NCBI GenBank assembly: GCA_001899315.1
Contig: MOYA01000002.1
Location: 405,661-469,660 of the forward strand
Origin: Candidatus Obscuribacter phosphatis
GTDB taxonomy: Bacteria; Cyanobacteriota; Vampirovibrionia; Obscuribacterales; Obscuribacteraceae
Length of the DNA: 64,000 bases
Direction: 5' to 3'
Below the pieces are notes generated by a model. That model was not told the origin of the DNA. It made no database searches and saw only the letters and a list, made by a program, of their open reading frames with translations. The position numbers were made by a program, and so were the translations under genes. Below, piece by piece: positions 1-8,740 of the stretch. Numbering within the stretch: the first letter of the stretch is position 1; each line of letters begins with the position of its first letter.

Positions 1-1
1 G

Positions 2-58
2 CAGTTTTTGCTAGATGAATATCGCAAAGAGAAAGAGCCGCCCGCCAAAAAGCCGTAA
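2..58 (+). CDS. 3' end of a truncated gene, unknown product
   Basis: An open frame enters from the left edge and ends at TAA (56-58). The visible 18 residues are polar and charged, ending in a Pro/Lys-rich tail (KEKEPPAKKP). Only four bases separate it from the convergent cysS stop. Too little is visible to name it; the coding call rests on the open frame and the typical charged C-terminus. Confidence 0.45.
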   Translation, partial: QFLLDEYRKEKEPPAKKP

Positions 59-62
59 GCTT

Positions 63-1490
63 TTAGATGGTCTCCCAGGTGGCGCCCTGGGGGGTATCCA
101 TTACAGCTATACCGATATCGGTTAATTGTTTTCTGATCGCGTCGGCTCGTTCAAAGTCTTTGTCAGCCTTGGCTTTCTGTCTCATCTCAAGCAAGATGCC
201 GACTAGCTTTTCTTTTTGCTCGTCTTTGAGATTTTTGCGATTGTCCAGCAAGGTCAAGCCCAAGACCGCCGCATGTTCAAGCAAGACATCGATAAGTACT
301 TGTCTGGCGGCGCTTTCTTTGTCTTTTAGGGCTGAAATCTGATCGGCTATTTGATAGAGGTGCGAAATAGCGATAGCTGTATTGAAGTCATTATTCATCG
401 CTTGTCTAAACTCAGCTTTGAATTTTTCTGCCGCCGCCAAAATATCTTTGCCGGCAGCGCCTTTCAGTTCCAGTCCATCATTTAAGTGGGCTGCCCTGAC
501 CAGTCTTTGCAGTCCGCTTTTCACCGCCGCTAAGCTTTCGGGGCTGAAATCAATGGGATTGCGATAATGGGTTTGCAAGACAAAAAGCCTGATCGCATCA
601 GGTTCATACTCGCGCAAGAGGTCTTTGATTGTTTTGAAATTACCAAGCGACTTAGCCATTTTTTCTTGGCTGACTTGAATAAAGCCGTTATGCAACCAAT
701 AGCGAGCCAGTGGGTGCTTGTGCAAGGCTTCAGACTGGGCGATTTCGTTTTCGTGGTGCGGAAAGACCAGGTCTTCGCCGCCCGAGTGAATATCTATGGT
801 TTCACCGAGAATGTGTTTGACCATGGTCGAGCACTCCAGGTGCCAACCGGGTCTGCCGTAGCCCCAGGGGCTTTGCCAGCCTAACTCATCTTTGTCGGCA
901 CTTTTCCAGAGGGCAAAGTCGACTGCATTTTTTTTGAGCTTTTGCAGTTCTTCTTGCGCCACCACTTGTTCACGGGCGCCGACCATAAGCTCGTCTAGAT
1001 TTTTCTTGCCTAGTTTGCCATAGTCGTTAAAGCTGCCCACATCAAAATAGACATCACCACCGGCTTGATAGGCGTGTCCGGCTTTGATCAGCCCCTCAAC
1101 AAAGCTAATCATCTGCGCGATAAATTCGGTGGCACGCGGCTCAAAGTCGGGCGCTTGCACATTGAGAGCGTGCATGTCTTCCCAGAAAGCAAAGGTGTAT
1201 TCGCGAGCCAGCTTGTCTGGCCCGATGCCGCGTTCGCGAGCGCGATTGATTATTTTGTCGTCGACATCGGTGATGTTGCGCACATAGACAACGTCATAAC
1301 CGACAAAGCGCAAATAGCGCTGTACGGTGTCCCAGACTATTTCTTTGCGGGCATGACCAAGGTGACTGGAGTCATAGACTGTGGGGCCGCAGGCATAAAT
1401 TTTCACAGTCTTACCCGAGACAGGCACAAAGTCTTCTTTCTTGCCTGTGAGGGTATTGAATACTTGAATTTTTTCGACTTCTGAATTCAC
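63..1490 (-). CDS. cysS: cysteinyl-tRNA synthetase (CysRS)
   Basis: This class Ia aminoacyl-tRNA synthetase charges tRNA-Cys with cysteine in the cytoplasm. The 475-residue length is normal. Visible hallmarks are the N-terminal ACGPTVYD with the first zinc cysteine, the HIGH-type box as HLGH a few residues later, the zinc-site segments HLECSTM and FPHHENE, and the KMSKS-type loop as KMAKS. The C-terminal helical tRNA-binding region is complete. It lies 18 nt downstream of gltX on the same strand, so the two synthetases are very likely co-transcribed. The gltX-cysS pairing is a common bacterial arrangement. Confidence 0.97.
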   Translation of the reverse strand: MNSEVEKIQVFNTLTGKKEDFVPVSGKTVKIYACGPTVYDSSHLGHARKEIVWDTVQRYLRFVGYDVVYVRNITDVDDKIINRARERGIGPDKLAREYTFAFWEDMHALNVQAPDFEPRATEFIAQMISFVEGLIKAGHAYQAGGDVYFDVGSFNDYGKLGKKNLDELMVGAREQVVAQEELQKLKKNAVDFALWKSADKDELGWQSPWGYGRPGWHLECSTMVKHILGETIDIHSGGEDLVFPHHENEIAQSEALHKHPLARYWLHNGFIQVSQEKMAKSLGNFKTIKDLLREYEPDAIRLFVLQTHYRNPIDFSPESLAAVKSGLQRLVRAAHLNDGLELKGAAGKDILAAAEKFKAEFRQAMNNDFNTAIAISHLYQIADQISALKDKESAARQVLIDVLLEHAAVLGLTLLDNRKNLKDEQKEKLVGILLEMRQKAKADKDFERADAIRKQLTDIGIAVMDTPQGATWETI

Positions 1491-1508
1491 TTTACTTTGC
1501 TAAGCAAC

Positions 1509-2999
1509 TTATTTTGATAAGCAACAATGTTCTAGGGCTGCCTCTAGGCGAGTGCGTACTCGCTTTTCTCCAAGAATAGAGAGAGTGGCTCCGAGGTCTG
1601 GACCATGGGTGGTGCCCGAGAGAGCGGCTCTGATTGGCCAGTAGAGATCTTTACCTTTCATGCCGATTTCCTTACCCAAGGCGTCTACTGTCTTTTTACA
1701 TGAAGCCGGGTCGGCAAAATCAAAGCTTGTCAGCTTGTCTAAGAGAGTTTTGAGTACTACAGGAGCTTTATCACCCTTTAGAACGGTCTCTTTTACTTCT
1801 TCTTCGATGGTTGGTTTGGCATCAAAGAAGAAACGAGCCGCCTCTGTGATTTCACTGAGAGTGGTGAGGTTGTTGCGCACGGCTGCGACAATGTGCTCAA
1901 GCTCTTTTTGGCTGTACTGGCTGAGATCGAAATCTGGCAAGAAAGGCAGAGCCCGCTCGGTGATTAGTTCTATCGGTAGTTGTCTGATGTAATGACCGTT
2001 GAACCAGTTGAGGCGGTCTACGTCAAAGACTGCCGGGCTCTTGCTTACTTTGTCTAGATCAAAGACGGCAGCAGCTTCTTCTAGTGTATAAATTTCTTTC
2101 TCTTGCGGATGAGTCCAGCTCATCTGGGTGAGATAGTTGACTATCGCTTCAGGCATATAGCCTTTCTTGCGATAGTAATCGATGTGCACAGATTCGCCGT
2201 GTTTGCGCTTCGATAGTTTCTGTCTTTCAAGATCGAAGATGAGGGGGGCATGGGCGAACACCGGTGGATTGGTTTCAAGCGCTTCGTAGATAAGCAGTTG
2301 CTTGGCGGTGTTGTGAATGTGGTCTTCACCTCTAATCACATGGGTGATCTTCATGTCGATGTCGTCTATGACTACGGCAAAATTATAGATGGCTACGCCC
2401 GACGACTTGATGATCACCATGTCGCCGCCCAAGTCTGATGTATCAATGGCGATTTCGCCCTTGATGCTGTCATGCCATGCCACCATGCGTGGTTCTTCCA
2501 CGATGAAGCGCACCGAGGGGATGCGACCTTCGGCTTCGTATTTGGTGCGAGCGGCATCGGTGAGGTCACGCCCTCTATTGTCATAGCGGGGTGCCTGACC
2601 GGTCTCTTTCTGCTCTTCTTTGAGAGCGGTCAATTCTTCGGTGGTGGCATAGCATAAATAAGCAGTTTTGTTTTTGATCAGCTTATCGGCGAAATGCTCG
2701 TAATGGTCGATTTTGTCGGTCTGTTTGTAAGGCGGGTAAGGTCCACCTATGTCTGGACCTTCGTCCCAGGTCAGACCGAGCCACTTAAGACCGTCGATTA
2801 TGTCTTTTGTGTATTCGTCTTTGCTGCGTACTTCGTCTGTGTCTTCTAGGCGCAATACGAAAGTGCCGCCATGACGCTTGGCAAACAAATAGTTGTAAAG
2901 AGCGGTGCGGGCTGTGCCAACGTGCAAATGACCGGTGGGGCTGGGTGCAATTCTCACCCTCACCTTGTCTTTTACTTGTTGGTTAGCATGGTCGCTCAT
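1509..2999 (-). CDS. gltX: glutamyl-tRNA synthetase (GluRS)
   Basis: This class Ib synthetase loads glutamate onto tRNA-Glu. Whether it also charges tRNA-Gln for the GatCAB route cannot be told from this window. The 496-residue protein starts with the catalytic segment RIAPSPTGHLHVG, which contains the HIGH-type motif, and carries the KMSKS loop as KLSKRKHG near the middle. The C-terminal all-helical anticodon-binding domain is full length. The first gene of a two-gene minus-strand unit with cysS. Its 5' side faces a hairpin (3037-3073) that separates it from the upstream rlpA-like gene. Confidence 0.97.
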   Translation of the reverse strand: MSDHANQQVKDKVRVRIAPSPTGHLHVGTARTALYNYLFAKRHGGTFVLRLEDTDEVRSKDEYTKDIIDGLKWLGLTWDEGPDIGGPYPPYKQTDKIDHYEHFADKLIKNKTAYLCYATTEELTALKEEQKETGQAPRYDNRGRDLTDAARTKYEAEGRIPSVRFIVEEPRMVAWHDSIKGEIAIDTSDLGGDMVIIKSSGVAIYNFAVVIDDIDMKITHVIRGEDHIHNTAKQLLIYEALETNPPVFAHAPLIFDLERQKLSKRKHGESVHIDYYRKKGYMPEAIVNYLTQMSWTHPQEKEIYTLEEAAAVFDLDKVSKSPAVFDVDRLNWFNGHYIRQLPIELITERALPFLPDFDLSQYSQKELEHIVAAVRNNLTTLSEITEAARFFFDAKPTIEEEVKETVLKGDKAPVVLKTLLDKLTSFDFADPASCKKTVDALGKEIGMKGKDLYWPIRAALSGTTHGPDLGATLSILGEKRVRTRLEAALEHCCLSK

Positions 3000-3036
3000 C
3001 GCTTTTGCCTTTTGCTATTTGAGCGCCCATTCTAAC

Positions 3037-3073
3037 AAAGAGTGCGCCGCATAGCATTGCGTCGCACTTCTTT
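3037..3073 (-). terminator. candidate terminator between rlpA-like gene and gltX
   Basis: An inverted repeat pairs AAAGAGTGCG with CGCACTTCTTT (one bulged T), with three further inner pairs across a short loop. It lies just downstream of the minus-strand rlpA-like stop codon and upstream of gltX. The U-tract is weak on the minus strand, so it may be a partial terminator or a processing site. Confidence 0.4.
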
Positions 3074-3094
3074 AACTTCATGTTTAGTTGCGCT

Positions 3095-3937
3095 TTATTT
3101 GACCTTATCTTGCAAGACCATGCAGTCAACCATGGCTACGCCCGATGAGATCATATTGAGTTTGTTTGCGGCGCCTCTGGAAAGGTCAATGATGCGGTCT
3201 CCCGAGAAAGGTCCGCGGTCGTTAACTTCCACCACGCATGAATCACCGGTGCGGCGGTTCATAACCAAGAGTTTGGTGCCGAAAGGCAAGGTACGATGGG
3301 CGGCGGTAAAGCCGTCCTGGTCGAAGACATCACCATTAGAGGTGCGTCTGCCGTGGAACTTGCCGCCGTACCAAGAAGCTTGCCCAGAAAAGTCGGCTTC
3401 AAAGTTGGTTGGGGCGACGCTGCCCACTCTAGACAGGGCGACATAAGCCTGGTCGGCACCTTGGCTTTCAGCCATCTTGAGGAAGTTTTGAGGAATGGGC
3501 TGTACGCCGAGGATGCCTCTGATATTGTTGACCAGTTTGAAGCTGGCTTCCAGAGGGCTTTCGCCTTTGCCTGAAGCATCCGGCACTGCAAAAGTAACTA
3601 CGGCTTTGCCGTCCACATGAATGGCAGCCATTTCGCCTTCTTGGGCGGGTACCAATCTTGTTGGGTCTAATTTGTCATCTTTGAGAAGCCCTTGCAGCTT
3701 GTCTGCCAGGTTTTCAGCGCGATCTTCCAGTGATTCATCAGAAGAGCTGTAATCGCCTTCTTTGAATGAAATCAGTTCTTTACCGTTCAGGGTGACTGAG
3801 GCCAGTTCGCGGTCGTTCTCTTCCCATACAGAAGCTTCTACTTCTGGATCTATCGAGGAAGCAGCCAGTACCTGAGAGGCAGAACAAACAGTGCTGCACA
3901 GGCTGATTATGGCGGCTAATAACAACTTGCTTTTCAT
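3095..3937 (-). CDS. secreted RlpA-like double-psi beta-barrel protein
   Basis: A 280-residue exported protein. A signal peptide is clear at residues 1-25 (MKSKLLLAAI then SQVLA). The C-terminal ~95 residues form an RlpA/expansin-like double-psi beta-barrel: GQASWYGGKFHGRRTSNGD, AAHRTLPFGT and VNDRGPF are diagnostic, and the VNDRGPF aspartate corresponds to a conserved active-site residue of RlpA lytic transglycosylases. The middle region (about 30-180) has no family I recognise. No SPOR domain is present, unlike Pseudomonas RlpA. Role inferred: peptidoglycan cleavage or binding in the periplasm. The symbol is withheld because only the barrel is shared. Confidence 0.85.
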   Translation of the reverse strand: MKSKLLLAAIISLCSTVCSASQVLAASSIDPEVEASVWEENDRELASVTLNGKELISFKEGDYSSSDESLEDRAENLADKLQGLLKDDKLDPTRLVPAQEGEMAAIHVDGKAVVTFAVPDASGKGESPLEASFKLVNNIRGILGVQPIPQNFLKMAESQGADQAYVALSRVGSVAPTNFEADFSGQASWYGGKFHGRRTSNGDVFDQDGFTAAHRTLPFGTKLLVMNRRTGDSCVVEVNDRGPFSGDRIIDLSRGAANKLNMISSGVAMVDCMVLQDKVK

Positions 3938-4482
3938 CGGTCTGTAAACTCTCTTATGGGCTAGCGCGGCAACCGGTCTGTGTTTTGCGGCTCCGTGCGG
4001 CTTTCTATTCGAGTCTTTCTCCTTCTAGTCAAGGTTCGGTCCGAAGCAGGCGAAAAGGTATCAGAGTGCCGATGCTCAAGTCAAAAATCTGCTGACAACC
4101 CTGGTGGGCTCTCAGTATTGCAGTGATAGCTGCTTTCTTTGAGAAAGTTAAGGGTTGGGTAGATTGACAGGCTGATAAAAATTAAACGCCGTATGACAAC
4201 CCGGCGTATATATCGGCTCTGTTTTTGTTCCCGTTTGTGAGTGGTATTTAATGTGGTGCCAAGGGGATTGTAGTCAAGTGGCGATCGTAACAGACTGTAA
4301 AAGCTTGGTTAAACGTCGCCTATTTTTCTCATTAGATCCGTAATACCAAGTCGCATTTTTCTGCCATTAGGCAATCTATGAGCAATAGAAGCCGCCTGGC
4401 TATATCATGACAAGGCGGCTTCTTTGTTTACTTTTCTTTATCAAAAGTTGTGCGATTTAATCTATTTTGCATGCATGGCAAT
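3938..4482. other. 545-nt intergenic region with one strong hairpin
   Basis: The space between two minus-strand genes (rlpA-like and yebC) has no credible ORF. It contains a perfect TTGACA hexamer on the plus strand (4164-4169), without a convincing -10 at 16-18 nt, and a strong GC-rich hairpin at 4387-4423. It may hold a long 5' leader of the rlpA-like gene or an unannotated small RNA. No tRNA, tmRNA or SRP RNA signature was recognised. Confidence 0.4.
4387..4430. terminator. intrinsic terminator hairpin downstream of yebC
   Basis: A perfect 10-bp stem (AGAAGCCGCC / GGCGGCTTCT) encloses a 17-nt loop. It lies about 60 nt past the yebC stop on the minus strand, so it probably ends yebC transcription. 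The better T-rich tail (TTGTTTACTTTT) is on the plus-strand side, where no gene is recognised; the element may be bidirectional or end a plus-strand small RNA. Confidence 0.6.
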
Positions 4483-5238
4483 TCAATTTAGATATTCCGA
4501 CATCCAGTCTTGATCCATCTCGAAATTAGCAAAAACATTCTGCACATCGTCGTGATTCTCAAGGTTGTCCAGCAGTTTCAAGAGCAGCTTGGCCGTGTCT
4601 TTGCTGGTGATTTCCACAGTCGAGAGCGGCACCAAATTGCTCTGAGCCGAGCTTACTTTCTTGCCGTTTTTGGCAAGGGCGTTCTGTACTGCTTCTAGAG
4701 TTTCGCTCTTGGTGATCACCAAAATCTCGTCATCACTGATTTCTACGTCTTCGGCGCCGGCTTCCAGGGCTTCCAAAAGAAAGCTGTCTTCATCGAACTT
4801 AGCCGGCTTCTCAACCTGTATTTCACCGCGTTCTTTGAACATCCAATTGACGCAACCGCTTTCGCCGAGGTTCCCGCCAAACTTTGAGAAATAGGAGCGT
4901 ACATCGCCGGCGGTGCGATTACGATTGTCGGTAGTGCATTTGACAAGCACGGCTACACCACCGGGTCCGTAACCTTCGTATACAAGTTCTTCAAAGTTAT
5001 CTGAACTGCCTGCGCCGCTGCCCTTCTCGATCGCTCTTTGAATGTTGTCGTTGGGCACGCCTTCGGCTTTGGCTCTATCAATAGCTTGTCTCAAGCGAAA
5101 GTTGGCGTTTGGATCGCCGCCGCCCAGCTTGGCAGCCACAATAATTTCGCGTGACATCTTGGCGTAAATCACGGCTTTTTTGGCATCTACTACGGCTTTG
5201 GCCCTTTTTATATTGGCCCACTTGGAATGCCCGGACAC
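4483..5238 (-). CDS. yebC: YebC/PmpR-family protein (TACO1-like)
   Basis: A member of the YebC/PmpR/TACO1 family, described as DNA-binding regulators and, more recently, as ribosome-associated factors aiding translation of proline-rich stretches. The family N-terminus GHSKWANIKRAK is clear, and KAEGVPNDNIQRAI and EGYGPGGVAVLV follow. The open frame extends 43 codons upstream, but the GTG at 5236-5238 gives the canonical start (M-S-G-H-S-K-W), with GGAG 8 nt upstream, and yields the usual length of 251 residues. The upstream extension has no family similarity. A monocistronic layout is suggested by the downstream hairpin. Confidence 0.93.
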   Translation of the reverse strand: MSGHSKWANIKRAKAVVDAKKAVIYAKMSREIIVAAKLGGGDPNANFRLRQAIDRAKAEGVPNDNIQRAIEKGSGAGSSDNFEELVYEGYGPGGVAVLVKCTTDNRNRTAGDVRSYFSKFGGNLGESGCVNWMFKERGEIQVEKPAKFDEDSFLLEALEAGAEDVEISDDEILVITKSETLEAVQNALAKNGKKVSSAQSNLVPLSTVEITSKDTAKLLLKLLDNLENHDDVQNVFANFEMDQDWMSEYLN

Positions 5239-5450
5239 GAATTTCACTCCATATATAAGGAACTCTTGGCCAGACCGGGTCGTCTTAACCCGATCATGGC
5301 TTCTACTTTTATAAGTATACGTTGCTACAATTTGCCCAGCGCATTTTATGAGCCTGCCGCTTTTCAAGTGTTGGCGGCGTCATTCCTTTATATGTCTATA
5401 TGTCGAATAAAAAGTTGAATTATTTGTTGAATGGAGAAACGGAGAAAAAT

Positions 5451-7322
5451 ATGACAAGCAGAAATCTGAAGATGGTGAAGACCGTCAAGGTGGCATGTGC
5501 ATTCAGTTTAGTACTGACCGGTGCAATTACCTTCGCTTCCGCCGCCCATGCAGCTAAACCATTTCAGGTTCGTATCACCCGCGAAGTGGTGCGCGCCGAT
5601 CAACTCATGCTGCAAGGCAAGTATGACGAAGCAGCAGATCTATATAAGGGTGAAATGAGCCGTTCGCCCAAGAGCGTCGCCGCCACAGTCGGTTATGGAA
5701 TGGCGCTGGCTAAGCAGTTCAAGCTTGACGCTGCCGAAGAACATTTCAATAAAGTTCTTTCCATGGAGCCTACCAATGCCATGGCCCATGCCGGCAAAGC
5801 AATGATTATTCTCAATCGTCTTACTTCTTCTTCCGGTACTGTGATCAAAAATCGCGACGCCATGTTGCGCAATGCCGAAGCCGAAGTAAAGCAAGCTTTG
5901 AATATCGATCCTTCCATGCCGGAAGGGCATGTCACCTTGGGCAATATCTATAAAGAACAAGGTCGCATGGACGAAGCAATCAGCGAGTACAAGCAGGCTA
6001 TCAATCTAGATCCTAAGTATTCTGAAGGTTATTCGCAGTTGGGCTTGGCTCAATTGACCAAAGAGCAGTATGCCGATGCCGTATCTTCTTTCAAGAGCGC
6101 CATCAGCTATAACAGCGGCAATTCTCAAGCTCACTATGGCCTGGGACGCGCTTATTTCAAACAAGGTCTCTATGACGAGGCTCTCAAAGAGTTGAATACT
6201 TCGCTTTATCAATTCCGCAATTCCGCCCCTGTGCACCAGACTCTCGGCGATGTCTATGCTGCCCAGGGTAATACCGTTGCCGGTATCAAGGAATACCAGG
6301 AGTCCATTCGCATCAAACCTGAGAATCCGGATTGCTATCTGCGCATCGCTGATATTCGCGAAGGTCGCGGCGACCTCGAGATGTCTATTGCCGAACTACG
6401 TTCCGGTTTGGAGATGATGCCCAACAACCCCGATCTGCACCTGAGAGTTGCCGATCAGAGTTTGAAACTTGAAAAACTAGATGACGCCATCAAAGAATAC
6501 AAAACAGTTCTCGATGCCAATCCGCAAAACTCACCGGCTGCTAAAGGCTTGACCCGCGCCTATTACCTCAAGGCCAACAAAGAAGCTACCGGTGCTTTCT
6601 TTGTATCGAACGAATTTGAATCGGCTCAGCGCATGATCGATCAAGCCGTTAAGATGAACCCCAACGATATGGAACTTAGATTAGCCCAGGCTAAACTTCG
6701 CTCTATGGCTGGAGTTCCGGTCGACCTCGCTTCCATTGGTACTCCTACTAATGATGGTGAGCGTATAGCCTATGCCGAAGCTCTTCTTGCTCAAAATAAC
6801 TTCAAAGACGAAGATGCCCAGATGAACATGGTCATCTCAAATGCCGCCGATGCTAAGCAAACTTTTGCCGTAGCCGACCTGGCTTTGATGATCAAAGACC
6901 TGAAAAACGCTGAAGCTGCCTACAAGAAAGCTTCTTCTTATCCTGGTGCCGAAGAAAGAGCCAAGCGCGGTCTCAATCTAGTCATGAAAGCTAAGGATTC
7001 AGCCCGTCAGGATATGACCCTGGCCGACGACTTGGCTCGTAAAAATCAGTTACCTAGTGCTATCGATAAATATCATGCTTCGATATACGGTAACCCCAAG
7101 GTTGCTGATACCAGATTGGGCATCGGCAAAGCTCTCGAACGCTCCCGCCCTGAAACCTCGAAAGACTTGAAGGAAGCGGTTGTTCAGTACAAAGCCTTCA
7201 TGGCTCTTTCTCCCGATATGCCTCCCAAGGAAGTGGAGAAAATGAACAAGAAAATTGAGAGTCTTTCCAACAAAGCTTACAAGTTGGAAATGAAAGAAAA
7301 GGAGAGAGCAAGAGGTATTTAA
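5451..7322 (+). CDS. secreted TPR-repeat protein
   Basis: A 623-residue protein with a signal peptide (hydrophobic stretch ending ASAAHA, then AKPFQ). Most of the rest is tandem tetratricopeptide repeats, for example units ending in NIDPSMPEGHVTLG, NLDPKYSEGYSQLG and RIKPENPDCYLRIA. It is probably a periplasmic scaffold. The frame opens earlier at 5400, but the ATG at 5451 has GGAG at a good distance and puts the signal peptide at the N-terminus. It lies 38 nt before murD on the same strand, so a link with envelope assembly is possible, but that is inference. Confidence 0.85.
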   Translation: MTSRNLKMVKTVKVACAFSLVLTGAITFASAAHAAKPFQVRITREVVRADQLMLQGKYDEAADLYKGEMSRSPKSVAATVGYGMALAKQFKLDAAEEHFNKVLSMEPTNAMAHAGKAMIILNRLTSSSGTVIKNRDAMLRNAEAEVKQALNIDPSMPEGHVTLGNIYKEQGRMDEAISEYKQAINLDPKYSEGYSQLGLAQLTKEQYADAVSSFKSAISYNSGNSQAHYGLGRAYFKQGLYDEALKELNTSLYQFRNSAPVHQTLGDVYAAQGNTVAGIKEYQESIRIKPENPDCYLRIADIREGRGDLEMSIAELRSGLEMMPNNPDLHLRVADQSLKLEKLDDAIKEYKTVLDANPQNSPAAKGLTRAYYLKANKEATGAFFVSNEFESAQRMIDQAVKMNPNDMELRLAQAKLRSMAGVPVDLASIGTPTNDGERIAYAEALLAQNNFKDEDAQMNMVISNAADAKQTFAVADLALMIKDLKNAEAAYKKASSYPGAEERAKRGLNLVMKAKDSARQDMTLADDLARKNQLPSAIDKYHASIYGNPKVADTRLGIGKALERSRPETSKDLKEAVVQYKAFMALSPDMPPKEVEKMNKKIESLSNKAYKLEMKEKERARGI

Positions 7323-7360
7323 CTACCGCCTCTTAGAAGCCTCCTGTTACAATTTGCCTT

Positions 7361-8740
7361 GTGGCAGATTGGAAAAATAAACGAGTAAGTATTTTGGGTT
7401 TGGGTCGCAGCGGATTGGCTGCGGCCTCTTACCTGCATGAAAGGGGCGCCCAGGTGCTCCTTTCTGAGTCTCAGCCGCGCGAAAAGGTTAAGCCCGACTT
7501 ACTTTCTAAATTGTCGACTCTCAATATTGAGGTCGAATTTGGCGGCCATACCGAGCGCACAGTGAGCTGGCCTGAATTAATTATCACCAGCCCGGGTATT
7601 CCGCCGCGGGCGGAAGTGATTAGCAGAGCGCGAGCTCTGAAAAAAGAAGTTATCTCTGATATAGAACTTGCATATCGCGAGACTCGCGGCGAAGGGGTCA
7701 AGCCACTGCCCTTTATTGCTGTCACCGGCACAAACGGAAAGTCTACGACCACTGCTCTCATTTCTTATATTTTGGAATTTGCCGGGCGCAATGCCCCTGC
7801 TTGCGGCAATATCGGCGTGCCGATCATGAGCCTTTTGGACGGCCGTCCGCTCGACTTTTTGGTGGTGGAAGTAAGTTCGTATCAGCTTGAATATTCGCCT
7901 ACTTTTGCACCCTTTGTCGGGGTCTGGCTTAATCTAACCCCAGATCATGTGGACTGGCACGGTAGTCTTGATGCTTATATCGACGCCAAAAGAAGTATGT
8001 TCAAGAATCAGAGCCTGAGCGATTATGCCGTGCTCAATATGGATGACTCGGTGGTGGCGTCTACCATATATGCAGGTGAATACTTCCCCTTCTCGGTGGA
8101 TGGTGAATGTGCCACTGCCATTCAGGGCGCCTATCTGCAAGATGAGTTTTTCTGCGCCAACTATGGCAGCCGCAGTCGTGTCGTTTGTCACCAGAGCGAA
8201 GTGCGCATCATCGGCAAACATAACCAAGAAAACTGTCTAGCTGCCATATCAGCTGGTTTGCTCGCCGGTTTGAACGAGAAAGAGATTAAGGCCGGCTTGA
8301 CCACATTTACAGCTCTGGAACATCGCCTAGAATATGTTGCCACTATAGATGGTGTAGCCTACTACAATGATTCCAAGGCTACCAATACCGACTCCACCAT
8401 CAAAGCTCTCGAGTCTTTCCCTAACAACAGGGTGGTTTTGATTGCCGGCGGCAAAGACAAAGGAACTTCCTTAAACGAGCTGGTTCAGGTCGTCAAAAAG
8501 TATGCCAGCAGTGTAATCTTGATTGGCGAGGCAAAAGAGCGTTTTGAAAGAGCCTTGCGTAATGGTGGTTATAGTGAAGTATATCCAGTCGATAGTCTTG
8601 AGGAGGCTGTAACACTGGGCGGTAAGCTCAACAAAGGTCCGGTACTTCTTTCTCCGGCCTGCGCCAGTTTCGATATGTTCAAAGATTTCGAGGATAGAGG
8701 GCGTGTCTTCAAGGAACTTGTCCATGCCAGGACCAAATGA
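7361..8740 (+). CDS. murD: UDP-N-acetylmuramoyl-L-alanine--D-glutamate ligase
   Basis: MurD adds D-glutamate to UDP-MurNAc-L-Ala in the cytoplasmic stage of peptidoglycan synthesis. The 459-residue product has the N-terminal Rossmann-like motif ILGLGRSG, the ATP loop VTGTNGKSTTT, the LNLTPDHVDWHG segment and the C-terminal ligase motif VLLSPACASFDMFKDFEDRG. It begins at GTG (7361). It is first in murD-ftsW-murG, a fragment of the classical dcw cluster. Its last 17 nt overlap ftsW, consistent with translational coupling. Confidence 0.97.
   Translation: MADWKNKRVSILGLGRSGLAAASYLHERGAQVLLSESQPREKVKPDLLSKLSTLNIEVEFGGHTERTVSWPELIITSPGIPPRAEVISRARALKKEVISDIELAYRETRGEGVKPLPFIAVTGTNGKSTTTALISYILEFAGRNAPACGNIGVPIMSLLDGRPLDFLVVEVSSYQLEYSPTFAPFVGVWLNLTPDHVDWHGSLDAYIDAKRSMFKNQSLSDYAVLNMDDSVVASTIYAGEYFPFSVDGECATAIQGAYLQDEFFCANYGSRSRVVCHQSEVRIIGKHNQENCLAAISAGLLAGLNEKEIKAGLTTFTALEHRLEYVATIDGVAYYNDSKATNTDSTIKALESFPNNRVVLIAGGKDKGTSLNELVQVVKKYASSVILIGEAKERFERALRNGGYSEVYPVDSLEEAVTLGGKLNKGPVLLSPACASFDMFKDFEDRGRVFKELVHARTK

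Noticed and set aside
1065..1484. 139-codon plus-strand ORF inside cysS
   Set aside because: Antisense to a strongly conserved gene with full synthetase motifs.
4258..4322. A tRNA-Tyr-like string (GACTGTAAA with a D-arm-like segment upstream)
   Set aside because: The anticodon stem does not pair and no T-arm or acceptor stem can be built.
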